Assembly (NCBI GenBank): GCA_028687425.1
Contig: JAQUAD010000001.1
Span: 1-64,000, forward strand
Source: Sideroxydans sp.
Lineage (GTDB): Bacteria > Pseudomonadota > Gammaproteobacteria > Burkholderiales > Gallionellaceae
Direction: 5' to 3'
DNA: 64,000 nt
Of this stretch, positions 17,280 to 25,538 are shown piece after piece. Both the position numbers and the translations under genes were made by a program. A model generated the notes under the pieces. That model was not told where the DNA came from, searched no databases, and worked only from the letters and a program-made list of their open reading frames with translations. Each line of letters opens with the position of its first letter. Position 1 is the stretch's first letter.

Positions 17280-17315
17280 CCCGCTCTAGCTGCAAGCTGT
17301 GCGGGTTTTGTTTTT
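17280..17315 (+). terminator. Riboswitch-controlled intrinsic terminator in the metX leader
   Basis: CCCGC (17280-17284) pairs with GCGGG (17301-17305), and AGCT (17288-17291) with AGCT (17295-17298), followed by TTTTGTTTTT. This is a good intrinsic terminator between the aptamer and the metX start. The loop and 3' arm (GCAAGCTG, 17292-17299) are the exact reverse complement of CAGCTTGC in the aptamer (17237-17244), so an alternative anti-terminator fold is possible. Confidence 0.75.
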
Positions 17316-17327
17316 GGGAGTTTTGGT

Positions 17328-18458
17328 TTGTCAGGATCTGTTGGTATCGTCAGCGCGCAACGCGCAACCTTTGAAGAGCCGCTGCATTTCAGCTGCGGCA
17401 AAGTGCTGCCGCGCTACGAGCTGGTGTATGAGACCTACGGCACATTGAATGCCGACAAGTCGAACGCCATCCTGATCTGTCATGCGCTGTCCGGTCACCA
17501 TCACGTTGCGGGCAGTTATGCAGACGACAGCAAGAACATCGGCTGGTGGGACAACATGATCGGCCCCGGCAAGCCGGTGGACACCGACAAGTTCTTCGTC
17601 ATCGGCCTCAACAATCTGGGCGGCTGCCACGGTTCTACCGGCCCATCCTCCATCGACCCGGCCACCGGCAAACAGTACGGCTCCAGCTTCCCCATGGTGA
17701 CCGTGGAAGATTGGGTGCATGCGCAAGCGCGCCTGGCCGACCTGCTCGGCATCAAACAATTCGCGGCCATCATCGGCGGCAGCCTGGGTGGCATGCAGGC
17801 CATGCAATGGTCCATCACCTATCCCGAGCGCGTGCGCAACGTGCTGGCCATCGCCACCGCGCCGCACCTGACTACCGAGAACATCGCGTTCAACGATGTA
17901 GCGCGTAACGCCATCCTCACCGATCCGGATTTCCATGGCGGCGACTTCTATCTGCACGGTGTGGTACCCAAGCGCGGCCTGCGTTTGGCACGCATGCTGG
18001 GCCACATTACGTATCTTTCCGACGATGCGATGGCGGGCAAGTTCGGCCGTGGTCTGCGCTCGGGTGAATACAAATACGGATACAACATCGAGTTCGAAGT
18101 TGAATCCTATCTGCGCTATCAGGGCGACAAGTTCGCCGCGTATTTCGATGCCAACACCTATCTGCTGATGACCAAGGCACTGGATTATTTCGATCCGGCA
18201 CAGCACACCGAACACAATCTGGCGCGCGCCTTCGCCGGCGTGCGGGCCAATTTTCTGGTGGTGTCGTTCTCCAGCGACTGGCGCTTCTCGCCGGACCGCT
18301 CGCGCGAGATCGTCAAGGCGTTGCTACACAACAAGCGCAACGTGAGTTATGCCGAAGTCGCCTCGCAGCACGGCCACGATTCCTTCCTGATGCAGGACGA
18401 GCAATATTTCGCAGTGATGCGCAACTATCTGCAACGCGTTGCGGAGGAGACACGATGA
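17328..18458 (+). CDS. metX: Homoserine O-acetyltransferase (or O-succinyltransferase) MetX
   Basis: A 376-aa alpha/beta-hydrolase-fold acyltransferase. It acylates L-homoserine with acetyl-CoA (some proteobacterial MetX use succinyl-CoA) in methionine synthesis. The nucleophile is Ser152 in [12 protein letters not shown], and the catalytic His lies in [11 protein letters not shown] choose a TTG start at 17328, 7 bases after GGGAG, giving the usual N-terminus [10 protein letters not shown]. The longer open frame from 17241 would begin inside the riboswitch and translate through the terminator, so it is rejected. It overlaps metW by 4 bp. Control is through the upstream SAM-II riboswitch. Confidence 0.92.
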   Translation: MSGSVGIVSAQRATFEEPLHFSCGKVLPRYELVYETYGTLNADKSNAILICHALSGHHHVAGSYADDSKNIGWWDNMIGPGKPVDTDKFFVIGLNNLGGCHGSTGPSSIDPATGKQYGSSFPMVTVEDWVHAQARLADLLGIKQFAAIIGGSLGGMQAMQWSITYPERVRNVLAIATAPHLTTENIAFNDVARNAILTDPDFHGGDFYLHGVVPKRGLRLARMLGHITYLSDDAMAGKFGRGLRSGEYKYGYNIEFEVESYLRYQGDKFAAYFDANTYLLMTKALDYFDPAQHTEHNLARAFAGVRANFLVVSFSSDWRFSPDRSREIVKALLHNKRNVSYAEVASQHGHDSFLMQDEQYFAVMRNYLQRVAEETR

Positions 18459-19057
18459 ACACCTCCATCATCGAAGCGCGTCCGGACTTTGCCGCCATCG
18501 CCGCGTGGATCCCGCAGGGCTCTTCAGTGCTCGACCTGGGTTGCGGCGACGGCAGCCTGTTGCGTTACCTGCGCGAGACGCGCGAGGTGCGCGGCTACGG
18601 CGTGGAGATCAACGAGCGCAAACTCGCGACCTGCATCGCCAATGGCGTGAACGTGATCCACAGCGACCTCGACGCGGGTCTGGCCGATTTCGAGGATCAA
18701 TCGTTCGACTTCGTCATCCTGTCGCAGACACTGCAGGCCACACGCCACACCGAAGCCCTGATGAAGGAGATCGTGCGCGTCGGCCGCGAAGGCATCATCA
18801 GCTTCCCCAACTTCGGTCACTGGAAGAACCGCCTGCAGATCATGCAGGGCCACATGCCCGTGTCGAAGATCCTGCCTTACCAGTGGTACGACACACCCAA
18901 CGTGCACCTGTGCACGCTGAACGATTTCGAACTGCTGTGCGACCATGTGGGCATCCGCATCCTCGGCCGCCATGTGATGAACGACAGCGGCGACGTGTAC
19001 CTGCTGCCCAACCTGCGTGGCAACATGGCGGTGTACCGCTTCAAGCGCGCCGGCTGA
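18455..19057 (+). CDS. metW: MetW, methionine biosynthesis methyltransferase-like protein
   Basis: A 200-aa SAM-dependent methyltransferase-fold protein of the MetW family, with the SAM-binding motif [15 protein letters not shown] near residue 28 and the family segment [18 protein letters not shown]. MetW is nearly always paired with metX in proteobacteria and is thought to activate MetX. It overlaps metX by ATGA, which fits tight co-expression under the same SAM-II control. The protein is full length with no oddity. Confidence 0.93.
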   Translation: MNTSIIEARPDFAAIAAWIPQGSSVLDLGCGDGSLLRYLRETREVRGYGVEINERKLATCIANGVNVIHSDLDAGLADFEDQSFDFVILSQTLQATRHTEALMKEIVRVGREGIISFPNFGHWKNRLQIMQGHMPVSKILPYQWYDTPNVHLCTLNDFELLCDHVGIRILGRHVMNDSGDVYLLPNLRGNMAVYRFKRAG

Positions 19058-19061
19058 ACGG

Positions 19062-20309
19062 ATGAGCGTCTGGCAACAACTGTTCACGAAGCGCATGTTG
19101 ATATGCGTCTTCACGGGTTTCGCTTCCGGCTTGCCGCTGTTCCTGCTGTTCAACCTGGTGCCCGCCTGGCTGCGCAGCGAGCAGGTCGACCTCAAGACCA
19201 TCGGCCTGTTCGCGCTGATCCAGTTCCCCTACACCTGGAAGTTCATCTGGTCACCTTTCCTCGACCGTTACGTGCTGCCCATCCTCGGTCGCCGCCGCGG
19301 CTGGATGCTGCTCACGCAGATCGGCCTGCTCGGAGTTATCGCAGCGCTGGGTGGCTTCTCGCCGCAGACCGACATGACCGCCATCGTGCTGTTCTGCACC
19401 TTGCTCGCCTTCCTCTCCGCCACACAGGACATCGCGCTCGATGCCTACCGCCGCGAACTGCTAAGCGACAACGAACTCGGCCTGGGCAACGCCATCCACG
19501 TCAATGCCTACCGCGTCGCCGGCTTGGTGCCCGGTTCGCTGTCGCTGATCCTCGCCGACCACATGGCATGGGACTGGGTGTTCATCATCACCGCGCTGTT
19601 CATGCTGCCCGGCGTCGTGATGACCCTGCTGGTCAGCGAACCGCACCGCGCCTCGCCGCCCAAGACCCTGCGCGAGGCGGTGGTGGAACCGTTCCATGAA
19701 TTCATCACAAGACAAGGATGGGGCAGTGCGCTGACCGTGCTGGCCTTCCTGCTGTTCTACAAACTGGGCGACAGCATGTGCACCGCGCTGGCCACTCCCT
19801 TCTACCTCGACATGGGCTACAGCAAGACCGACATCGGCCTCATCGCCAAGAACGCCGGCCTGTGGCCCTCCATCATCGGCGGCATGCTGGGCGGATTGTG
19901 GATGGTGAAGATCGGCATCAACCGCGCGCTGTGGCTATTCGGCGTGGTACAGGTGGTATCCATCCTCGGCTTCGCCTGGCTCGCCTCGCACGGTCACTTC
20001 GACACCATAGGCGTCGCCGAGCGCACCCAGCTCGCCATCGTGATCGGTTTGGAAGCGCTCGGCGTCGGCCTCGGCACCGTCGCCTTCGTCGCTTTCATCG
20101 CCCGCACCACCCACCCGGCCTACACCGCCACCCAATTTGCGCTATTCACCAGCCTGATGGCGATTCCGCGCACCTTTGCAAATGCCGCGACGGGTTGGCT
20201 GGTGGAAGGGATGGGATGGACGATGTTCTTTTTGCTGTGTGTATTGTTGGCGATACCGGGGATGGTGTTGCTGTTGAAGGTTGCGCCGTGGCACGAGAAG
20301 ATTGCATGA
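19062..20309 (+). CDS. ampG: AmpG-family muropeptide MFS transporter
   Basis: A 415-aa major facilitator protein with about 12 transmembrane helices. The signature of the AmpG family is visible near the N-terminus (GFASGLPLFLLF, then FPYTWKFIWSPFLDRY and LGRRRGWM). AmpG brings anhydro-muropeptides from cell wall turnover back into the cytoplasm for recycling. The start ATG is 5 bp after the metW stop; the frame is open into metW but those codons are shadow. It overlaps the next gene by ATGA. The substrate is inferred from family only. Confidence 0.87.
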   Translation: MSVWQQLFTKRMLICVFTGFASGLPLFLLFNLVPAWLRSEQVDLKTIGLFALIQFPYTWKFIWSPFLDRYVLPILGRRRGWMLLTQIGLLGVIAALGGFSPQTDMTAIVLFCTLLAFLSATQDIALDAYRRELLSDNELGLGNAIHVNAYRVAGLVPGSLSLILADHMAWDWVFIITALFMLPGVVMTLLVSEPHRASPPKTLREAVVEPFHEFITRQGWGSALTVLAFLLFYKLGDSMCTALATPFYLDMGYSKTDIGLIAKNAGLWPSIIGGMLGGLWMVKIGINRALWLFGVVQVVSILGFAWLASHGHFDTIGVAERTQLAIVIGLEALGVGLGTVAFVAFIARTTHPAYTATQFALFTSLMAIPRTFANAATGWLVEGMGWTMFFLLCVLLAIPGMVLLLKVAPWHEKIA

Positions 20310-21025
20310 GCGAGCAAACCCTGATTGAAGCTGCGAGAAGACTTTCGCTTGCCGTCTCTGCCCTGAGATTCTCAGCGCCGGTCACCCACGTCTACAACCC
20401 GCTCGACTATGCCTGGGCCGCGCACGAGCAATATCTGCGTCGCTACGGCAGAGGGCACAAGCGTATCCTCTTCCTCGGCATGAATCCCGGCCCCTTCGGC
20501 ATGACGCAGATCGGCGTGCCGTTCGGCGAGATAGCCGCCGCCCGCGACTGGCTCGGCCTTGATGCGCCCATCAATAAGCCTGCGCTTGAGAACCCCAGAC
20601 GACCTATAGAGGGCTGGGCCTGCAAGCGTAGCGAAGTGAGTGGGCGCCGTCTGTGGGGCCTGTTCGCGGGGCGTTTCGGCACCCCGGCAACTCTTTTCGC
20701 CGAACACTTCGTCGCCAACTACTGCCCACTCGCGTTCTTCGCGGATTGGCGTAATGTCACACCCAACAAGCTCCAGCCTATGGAAGCGGCACCACTGTTA
20801 AAAGCCTGTGATGCGCATCTGGTTGATGTTGTGAGCACAACGAGCGCAGAATGGGTCATTGGCATTGGCGCGTTCGCAGAGGCACAAGCGAAGCGCGCGC
20901 TGGTTGGCGTGCCAGGCGTACAATTCGGTCGCATCCTGCACCCCAGCCCAGCTTCGCCCGTTGCCAACCGTGGCTGGGCAGAGCAGGCGGTGAAACAAAT
21001 GCGGGAGCTAGGGCTGTGGAGCTAG
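20306..21025 (+). CDS. SMUG1-like uracil-DNA glycosylase
   Basis: A 239-aa protein of the single-strand-selective uracil-DNA glycosylase (SMUG1) family in the UDG superfamily. It removes uracil and oxidised pyrimidines from DNA in base excision repair. The active-site motif GMNPGPFGMTQIGVPFGE (about residues 53-70) is clear, and the second catalytic loop HPSPASP is near residue 212. It overlaps the ampG-like gene by 4 bp (ATGA) and ends the metX operon. SMUG1 is common in animals and found in a limited set of bacteria. Confidence 0.9.
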   Translation: MSEQTLIEAARRLSLAVSALRFSAPVTHVYNPLDYAWAAHEQYLRRYGRGHKRILFLGMNPGPFGMTQIGVPFGEIAAARDWLGLDAPINKPALENPRRPIEGWACKRSEVSGRRLWGLFAGRFGTPATLFAEHFVANYCPLAFFADWRNVTPNKLQPMEAAPLLKACDAHLVDVVSTTSAEWVIGIGAFAEAQAKRALVGVPGVQFGRILHPSPASPVANRGWAEQAVKQMRELGLWS

Positions 21026-21093
21026 CGTTTATTGGAGACTGCGGGCTCGTTTAATAGACACTTGAACCTTAACCAGAATGGAGTAAATTTTCC

Positions 21094-21828
21094 ATGCGAG
21101 TTTTATTAACTTTATTTATAGCAGTAACATATTGCAGCGCAAGCGCAGCGCCATTGTCTGATTCAGATTTCTCTAAAACTTTTCTTTGCCCCGAGGATTT
21201 ACCTACAGATCAGGCTCGGGAAGATGCCCTTCGAAATTTCCTAAGCTGGGTACGTCAGCAACATCCAAATTTCACTGCGCAAGAGGCAATGCAACTTCGC
21301 TTTCAATTGCTCGAAGAGCATCATTGTGGTGAGACATTAGCAACTATCCAGTCATCGTCCCCAGCTGAAAATTCTACGGTTGACGCTGACCGAATAGCAC
21401 GACAAACCCCTGCGACGTCTTCACTCGCAAAAGAAAGCGAAGCAGATTCATTGGTTGCCAAGTATGCAAAATCGTTAAAAATTTCTCAAAAAATGTTGAC
21501 TGCGCCATTAGCTTTTCAAATTGGCGGCGAGATTAATTTTCCTTTTGTTAAATTTATTGATGCGGCCTTTCGATTTGGAAAATCAAGGCCTACTGTCAAA
21601 GCTAACGATAATAGGGTCATCATTAGGATGAGCGGACGTGATGAATTGACCGGCGAAGAAAGTCGAACAGATTATTTGATAGTAGCCCATGAACAAAATG
21701 GAAAAGTTATTGCGCTTATGGAACGTATGGTCATTACCGATTCGAATGGTGTTCAAGAACTAAAGCCTTCCGAGATTCCGACATTCTTTGGTTTACTTTG
21801 GGGACCGGTCATAGCATCCATGAATTGA
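21094..21828 (+). CDS. Orphan secreted protein, AT-rich gene
   Basis: A 244-aa protein with a signal peptide of about 19 residues (SASA/AP). The mature part begins with a helical segment containing two Cys (FLCPEDLP and EEHHCGE), then a Ser/Thr/Glu-rich linker, then a basic domain ending in hydrophobic residues. GGAGTAAA lies before the ATG. The gene is clearly more AT-rich than its neighbours (many Lys/Asn/Ile codons ending in A or T), which suggests transfer. It borders the repeat patch on its right. No family recognised. Confidence 0.65.
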   Translation: MRVLLTLFIAVTYCSASAAPLSDSDFSKTFLCPEDLPTDQAREDALRNFLSWVRQQHPNFTAQEAMQLRFQLLEEHHCGETLATIQSSSPAENSTVDADRIARQTPATSSLAKESEADSLVAKYAKSLKISQKMLTAPLAFQIGGEINFPFVKFIDAAFRFGKSRPTVKANDNRVIIRMSGRDELTGEESRTDYLIVAHEQNGKVIALMERMVITDSNGVQELKPSEIPTFFGLLWGPVIASMN

Positions 21829-21856
21829 CGTGTCTTTTTTGCCCGCAGCAACCTGC

Positions 21857-22262
21857 GTAGGGTGCAATAGCCAACGGGCATTGTGCCGCATGGGTGATTT
21901 CAAAACATCCGGGGCAAATGCGCTATTCATATTGCACCTTACAAAAATAATTTGATGAGTGGGCACAACGTGCCCACTCTTGGTTTTGGTTTTTGATTTT
22001 TTCTTCCCCTGTGCGTCCGCCGAGTAGCGGAGACTGGTCAGGGGTAGTCGGCGAGGACTGTCTGAGCGCGCAGCGCGAGTTCCGCAGCCGCCTGACCAGT
22101 CGAGCAACGCAGGGCACCCACGAAGTGGGCGGCGCACCGGGGGCGCCCTCTTTTGGTTACTTTTCTCGGCAAGACGAGAAAAGTGACTTGCTGTCGGGCA
22201 ACCCCCGACGGTTTTGTTTTTGAAACCATACGGCGCAATGCCCGTTGGTTATTGCGCCCTAC
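21857..22262. repeat. Composite repeat island bounded by 36-bp inverted repeats
   Basis: About 406 bp without a gene. The outer arms 21857-21892 and 22227-22262 are inverted copies matching at 32 of 36 positions; their core reads AACGGGCATTG. Inside are a strong hairpin (21957-21979) followed by T-runs, an inverted pair GACTGGTCAGG / CCTGACCAGTC near 22030 and 22095, and an ACTTTTCTCG / CGAGAAAAGT hairpin near 22160-22188. No transposase frame is present. It has the look of nested intergenic repeats common in betaproteobacteria. Its right arm supplies the stop of the truncated DUF2238 copy. Confidence 0.7.
21957..22002 (+). terminator. Strong intrinsic terminator inside the repeat island
   Basis: A perfect 10-bp stem GAGTGGGCAC/GTGCCCACTC (21957-21966 with 21970-21979), a 3-base loop and a long T-rich tail (TTGGTTTTGGTTTTT and further). 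It would stop transcription leaving the orphan secreted protein gene. Confidence 0.75.
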
Positions 22263-22512
22263 CTCGAAGCTGGCTGTCCTGCACGTTCCCCAGCAACACC
22301 TGCGCACTGATCGCCCCGATCAACGCCATCAACATATCCGACTGCGTATCCCACGCATAACCCTGCGTGCCGAGGAAGGCATCCGCACCCTGGCCCATCG
22401 CTTCTGCTGCGCCCCATTCGATGAGTTCATACACCGCGCTGACGGCAAGGCAGCATGCAGTGACCAGCGTGAACAGCAGCTTGCCTGGCTTCAGCGGCGA
22501 GCTGCGCAGCAC
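22249..22512 (-). pseudogene. 3' fragment of a DUF2238 membrane protein gene
   Basis: An 87-codon frame that is closely similar to the C-terminal part of the intact DUF2238 gene at 23328-23942 (for example [12 protein letters not shown] and [20 protein letters not shown] are shared). The first two thirds are missing: upstream similarity stops at a palindromic repeat (22515-22586). The 3' end is also altered, as the last codons (RGRAQ and stop) come from the arm of the repeat island. It is a remnant, not a functional gene. Confidence 0.8.
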
Positions 22513-22514
22513 GC

Positions 22515-22586
22515 GTAGGTTGGGTGGAGCGGAGCGATACCCAACAATAACAACCGATGGGTATCGCGTTGCTCAACCCATCCTAC
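22515..22586. repeat. Palindromic intergenic repeat (GTAGG...CCTAC)
   Basis: A 72-bp element from GTAGGTTGGGTGG to CAACCCATCCTAC, whose ends are inverted copies, with an inner GCGATACCCA / TGGGTATCGC pair. This type of palindrome is widespread between genes in many Gram-negative genomes. It marks the breakpoint of the truncated DUF2238 copy. Confidence 0.7.
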
Positions 22587-22624
22587 TGGCTGCCACACAA
22601 GGTTACGCGGAGCCCCCAACTTCC

Positions 22625-22664
22625 TTGACCTGACAGCCTTTGCACGTATATAGTCCGCGTATAT
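22625..22664 (+). promoter_or_regulatory. vapBC promoter with candidate autoregulatory operator
   Basis: A -35 box TTGACC (22625-22630) and a -10 box TATAGT (22649-22654) are 18 bases apart. Two direct copies of CGTATAT (22645-22651 and 22658-22664), 13 bp apart, overlap the -10 region. VapB/VapBC complexes usually bind repeats over their own promoter, so these are good operator candidates. Confidence 0.55.
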
Positions 22665-22684
22665 CGCATGCTCTGGAGGTCGCC

Positions 22685-22918
22685 ATGTCCATCACTACCG
22701 TATTTACCAACAACCGCACGCAAGCCGTTCGCTTGCCCGCCGAAATGCGTTTCCCCGATTCGGTAAAGAAGGTCGAGGTGCGCAGCAATGGGCAGGAGCG
22801 CATCATTTCGCCAGCGACTTCTTCTTGGGACAGTTTCTTTCTGGGGGCGACCACGGCAAGCGATGATTTCATGTCCGAGCGTGCCAGCCAGTTGCAGCCT
22901 GAACGCGCAAGCCTGTAA
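22685..22918 (+). CDS. vapB: VapB-type antitoxin (AbrB/MazE fold)
   Basis: A 77-aa antitoxin. The N-terminal half (SITTVFTNNRTQAVRLPAE) is the swapped-hairpin DNA-binding domain of the VapB/VagC group; the C-terminal part would wrap the toxin. GGAGG stands 5 bases before the ATG; an upstream in-frame ATG at 22640 lies in the promoter. It neutralises the toxin encoded 8 bp downstream and represses the operon with it. Confidence 0.88.
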   Translation: MSITTVFTNNRTQAVRLPAEMRFPDSVKKVEVRSNGQERIISPATSSWDSFFLGATTASDDFMSERASQLQPERASL

Positions 22919-22926
22919 GTGCGGCC

Positions 22927-23331
22927 ATGCTGAAATACCTGCTCGATACCAATATCGTCATCTACGTGATCAAGCGCCGCCCGCTGGAGGCGCTGGAGAT
23001 TTTCAACCGGCATCATGGGCGTATGGCGATCTCGTCCATCACCCTGGCGGAGCTGGTGCATGGCGCGGAAAAGAGCAGCGATGTGTCGCGCAATATGGCG
23101 GTGGTCGAGGATTTTGTGAGCCGTCTGGAAGTGCTTGCCTATGACGACAAGGCGGCTTGGCAGTATGGAAATATTCGCGCCACGCTTGAGAAAGCCGGGC
23201 AGCTGATAGGCATAAATGATCTGCACATCGCCGCCCATGCCCGCAGTAACGGTTTGACGCTGGTCACGAACAATCTGCGGGAGTTCGAAAGAGTGCCGGG
23301 GCTGTTGCTGGAGAACTGGGTGAGCGGTTAA
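22927..23331 (+). CDS. vapC: VapC ribonuclease toxin (PIN domain)
   Basis: A 134-aa PIN-domain toxin. The acidic metal-binding residues are in place: Asp7 in YLLDTNI, Glu42 in LAELVHG and Asp98 in GINDLHIA, with the late NNLREF segment. VapC toxins cut specific RNAs, often initiator tRNA or the sarcin-ricin loop of 23S rRNA; the target here is unknown. It forms an operon with the antitoxin gene and ends 3 bp into the convergent DUF2238 gene. All active-site residues are intact, so it should be active. Confidence 0.92.
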   Translation: MLKYLLDTNIVIYVIKRRPLEALEIFNRHHGRMAISSITLAELVHGAEKSSDVSRNMAVVEDFVSRLEVLAYDDKAAWQYGNIRATLEKAGQLIGINDLHIAAHARSNGLTLVTNNLREFERVPGLLLENWVSG

Positions 23332-23942
23332 TCAAGGAATCGCTGCGCGATCTGCCTGTTCTGCACCTTCCCCAACACCACCTGCCCCACCATCGCCCCG
23401 ATCAACGCCATCAACATATCCGACTGCGTATCCCACGCATAACCCTGCGTACCGAGGAAAGCATCCGCACCCGCCCCCATCGCTTCCGCCGCTCCCCATT
23501 CGATGAGTTCGTACAACGCGCTAACGGCAAGACAACTGGCGGTGACCAATGTGAACAACAGCTTGCCCTGCTTCAATGGCGAGCTGCGCAGCAGCAGTTC
23601 GCGGAACAGCAGGGCGGGGATGAAGCCCTGCGCGAGGTGGCCGATCTTGTCGTAGTTGTTGCGCGTGAAATCGAACCAGTCCTGCATCCAGTAACCCAGC
23701 GGCACTTCGGCATAGGTGTAGTGGCCGCCGACCATGAGGATAACGGCATGCAGGAACAGCAAGCGGTAGGTAATGGGCGTAAGGCGGTACGACTTAAAGG
23801 TTGCAATGAGGATCGGCAGCGCGATGAAGATGGGCGCGGTCTCCATCCACCAGGTGGGGTAGTCGTGGGGGTGGATGGCGGTGAGGGCGAGCAGGGCGAT
23901 GCCCACCAGCATCAATATCAAAGGTTCGTTGAGTGCTTTCAT
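23328..23942 (-). CDS. DUF2238 family membrane protein (intact copy)
   Basis: A 204-aa integral membrane protein of the DUF2238/YjdF-like family with about six hydrophobic helices. Conserved polar motifs in the membrane part are [35 protein letters not shown] and [16 protein letters not shown], which may bind a metal or act catalytically. The function is not known. The start is the ATG of MKALNEPLI; the 14 codons before it come from a repeat element. It converges with vapC with a 4-bp overlap. A truncated second copy lies 0.8 kb away. Confidence 0.85.
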   Translation of the reverse strand: MKALNEPLILMLVGIALLALTAIHPHDYPTWWMETAPIFIALPILIATFKSYRLTPITYRLLFLHAVILMVGGHYTYAEVPLGYWMQDWFDFTRNNYDKIGHLAQGFIPALLFRELLLRSSPLKQGKLLFTLVTASCLAVSALYELIEWGAAEAMGAGADAFLGTQGYAWDTQSDMLMALIGAMVGQVVLGKVQNRQIAQRFLD

Positions 23943-23958
23943 TTTCCAACCCCTTTTA

Positions 23959-24035
23959 GCCACAGAGACCACAGAGAAAGTCACTGCACCCGAATCTTCC
24001 GCTGGTTTCTCTGTGCACTCTGTGTTCTCTGTGGC
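23959..24035. repeat. CCACAGAG-type inverted repeat
   Basis: GCCACAGAGACCACAGAG (23959-23976) and CTCTGTGTTCTCTGTGGC (24018-24035) are inverted copies with one mismatch in 18, around a 41-base centre. This motif is a known kind of dispersed intergenic repeat in many bacteria. It lies between xthA and the DUF2238 gene. Confidence 0.7.
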
Positions 24036-24050
24036 AATTGGTTTCGCAGT

Positions 24051-24818
24051 TCAGTCTTTGTAGTCCACCATGAACGGCGCATGGTCGCTGAAGCGCTGTT
24101 CCTTGTAGATGCCGGTGCTGAGGGCTTTTTCAGCCATGCTGGGCGTGGCGACCTGGTAGTCGAGGCGCCAACCGACGTCCTTGGCCCAGGCTTGGCCGCG
24201 GTTGGACCACCAGGTGTAGGCTTCCAGCTCGGGGTGCAGTTTGCGGAACACGTCAACGAAGCCGACTTCGTCGAACAACGCGGTGAGCCAGGCACGTTCT
24301 TCGGGCAGGAAGCCGGAGTTCTTCTTGTTGCCTTTCCAGTTCTTCAGGTCTTTCTCGGTATGGGCGATGTTCCAGTCGCCGCAGACGATGACGTCGCGCC
24401 CGCTCTGTTTGAGGGCAACCATGTGCGGCATGAAGGAATCGAGGAACTTGAATTTCACGGCCTGGCGCTCTTCGCCGCTGGAGCCGGAGGGCAGGTAGAG
24501 CGACACCACGCTGAGGTTGCCGTACTGCGCTTCGATGTAGCGGCCTTCCACGTCGAACTCTGGGATGCCCAGGCCGACGATGATGTTGTCCGGTTCTTTC
24601 TTGCTGTAGATGCCGACGCCGCTGTAGCCCTTCTTCTCGGCGTAATGGAAATAGCCGTGGTAGCCCAGCGGGGCGAGCATGTCCGGCGTCATGTCGGCTT
24701 GTTGTGCCTTGAGTTCCTGCACGCACAGGATGTCGGCGTCCTGCTTGCCGAACCATTCGAGCAGGCCTTTGCTGTAGGCGGAGCGGATGCCGTTCAGGTT
24801 GAGGGAGATTATTCGCAT
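24051..24818 (-). CDS. xthA: Exodeoxyribonuclease III
   Basis: A 255-aa AP endonuclease/3'-5' exonuclease of the ExoIII family, active in base excision repair. Motifs include NLNGIR near the N-terminus, the metal-binding Glu35 in [16 protein letters not shown], the GDWNIAH loop and the C-terminal [10 protein letters not shown] with the catalytic His. The start is at MRIISLN; longer in-frame sequence upstream overlaps the pyrE promoter. It is divergent from pyrE with 78 bp between. Confidence 0.95.
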   Translation of the reverse strand: MRIISLNLNGIRSAYSKGLLEWFGKQDADILCVQELKAQQADMTPDMLAPLGYHGYFHYAEKKGYSGVGIYSKKEPDNIIVGLGIPEFDVEGRYIEAQYGNLSVVSLYLPSGSSGEERQAVKFKFLDSFMPHMVALKQSGRDVIVCGDWNIAHTEKDLKNWKGNKKNSGFLPEERAWLTALFDEVGFVDVFRKLHPELEAYTWWSNRGQAWAKDVGWRLDYQVATPSMAEKALSTGIYKEQRFSDHAPFMVDYKD

Positions 24819-24857
24819 ATCGTTGTTCGGGATTCTGATTTCGGGAATGACGGGCAT

Positions 24858-24863
24858 TATAAT
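24858..24863 (+). promoter_or_regulatory. -10 box of the pyrE promoter
   Basis: A perfect TATAAT lies 33 bases before the pyrE start. No good -35 hexamer is seen at the matching distance, so this is a partial promoter call. Confidence 0.45.
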
Positions 24864-24896
24864 GGCCGCATCGTTCAACCAATCCTCATTCTTCCC

Positions 24897-25538
24897 ATGC
24901 ACGCATATCGCCAGGATTTCATCCGCTTCGCCGTCGCCCAGAACGTCCTTCGCTTCGGTGAATTCCAGACCAAGGCCGGTCGTTTGTCGCCTTACTTCTT
25001 CAACTCCGGGCTGTTCCAGGACGGCGCGGCGTTGCGCGAGCTGTGCCAGTTCTACGCTCAGGCCATCCTGGCTTCAGGTTTGGAGTTCGACATGTTGTTC
25101 GGCCCCGCTTACAAGGGCATCCCGTTGGTAGCGGGTACTTCCATCTCTTTGGCGGAGCAGGGGCGTAACGTGCCTTATTGTTTCAACCGCAAGGAAGCCA
25201 AGGACCACGGCGAAGGCGGCAATACCGTGGGCGCGCCGTTGCAGGGCAAGGTGCTGATCATCGACGATGTGATCTCGGCCGGTACTTCGGTGCGCGAATC
25301 CATCGAACTTATCCGCGCGGCTGGTGCCACACCTTGCGGCGTGGTGATCGCACTGGACCGCATGGAGCGCGGGCAGGGTGCGTTGTCGGCGGTGCAGGAA
25401 GTGCAGCGTGACTATGGTCTGCCGGTCGTTTCCATCGCTGCGCTGAACGACCTGCTGGGTTATTTGCAGGGGCAGGCAGACCTGGTGCAGAATCTGCACG
25501 CGGTGCAATCTTATCGTGACAGATACGGAGTGAAATGA
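24897..25538 (+). CDS. pyrE: Orotate phosphoribosyltransferase
   Basis: A 213-aa enzyme that joins orotate to PRPP to give OMP in pyrimidine synthesis. The N-terminal signature [19 protein letters not shown] and the PRPP-binding loop [13 protein letters not shown] are intact. Start chosen at [12 protein letters not shown], the usual N-terminus; the frame is open far upstream through xthA but that is antisense shadow. It overlaps the following DUF4124 gene by 4 bp. Confidence 0.95.
   Translation: MHAYRQDFIRFAVAQNVLRFGEFQTKAGRLSPYFFNSGLFQDGAALRELCQFYAQAILASGLEFDMLFGPAYKGIPLVAGTSISLAEQGRNVPYCFNRKEAKDHGEGGNTVGAPLQGKVLIIDDVISAGTSVRESIELIRAAGATPCGVVIALDRMERGQGALSAVQEVQRDYGLPVVSIAALNDLLGYLQGQADLVQNLHAVQSYRDRYGVK

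Noticed and set aside
17241..17327. Extended N-terminus of MetX
   Set aside because: The extra codons would be translated from the riboswitch and terminator; MetX homologues begin near SVGIV, and GGGAG fits the TTG at 17328.
23637..24896. Long upstream extension of pyrE
   Set aside because: It runs antisense through DUF2238 and xthA; the ATG at 24897 gives the standard PyrE N-terminus.
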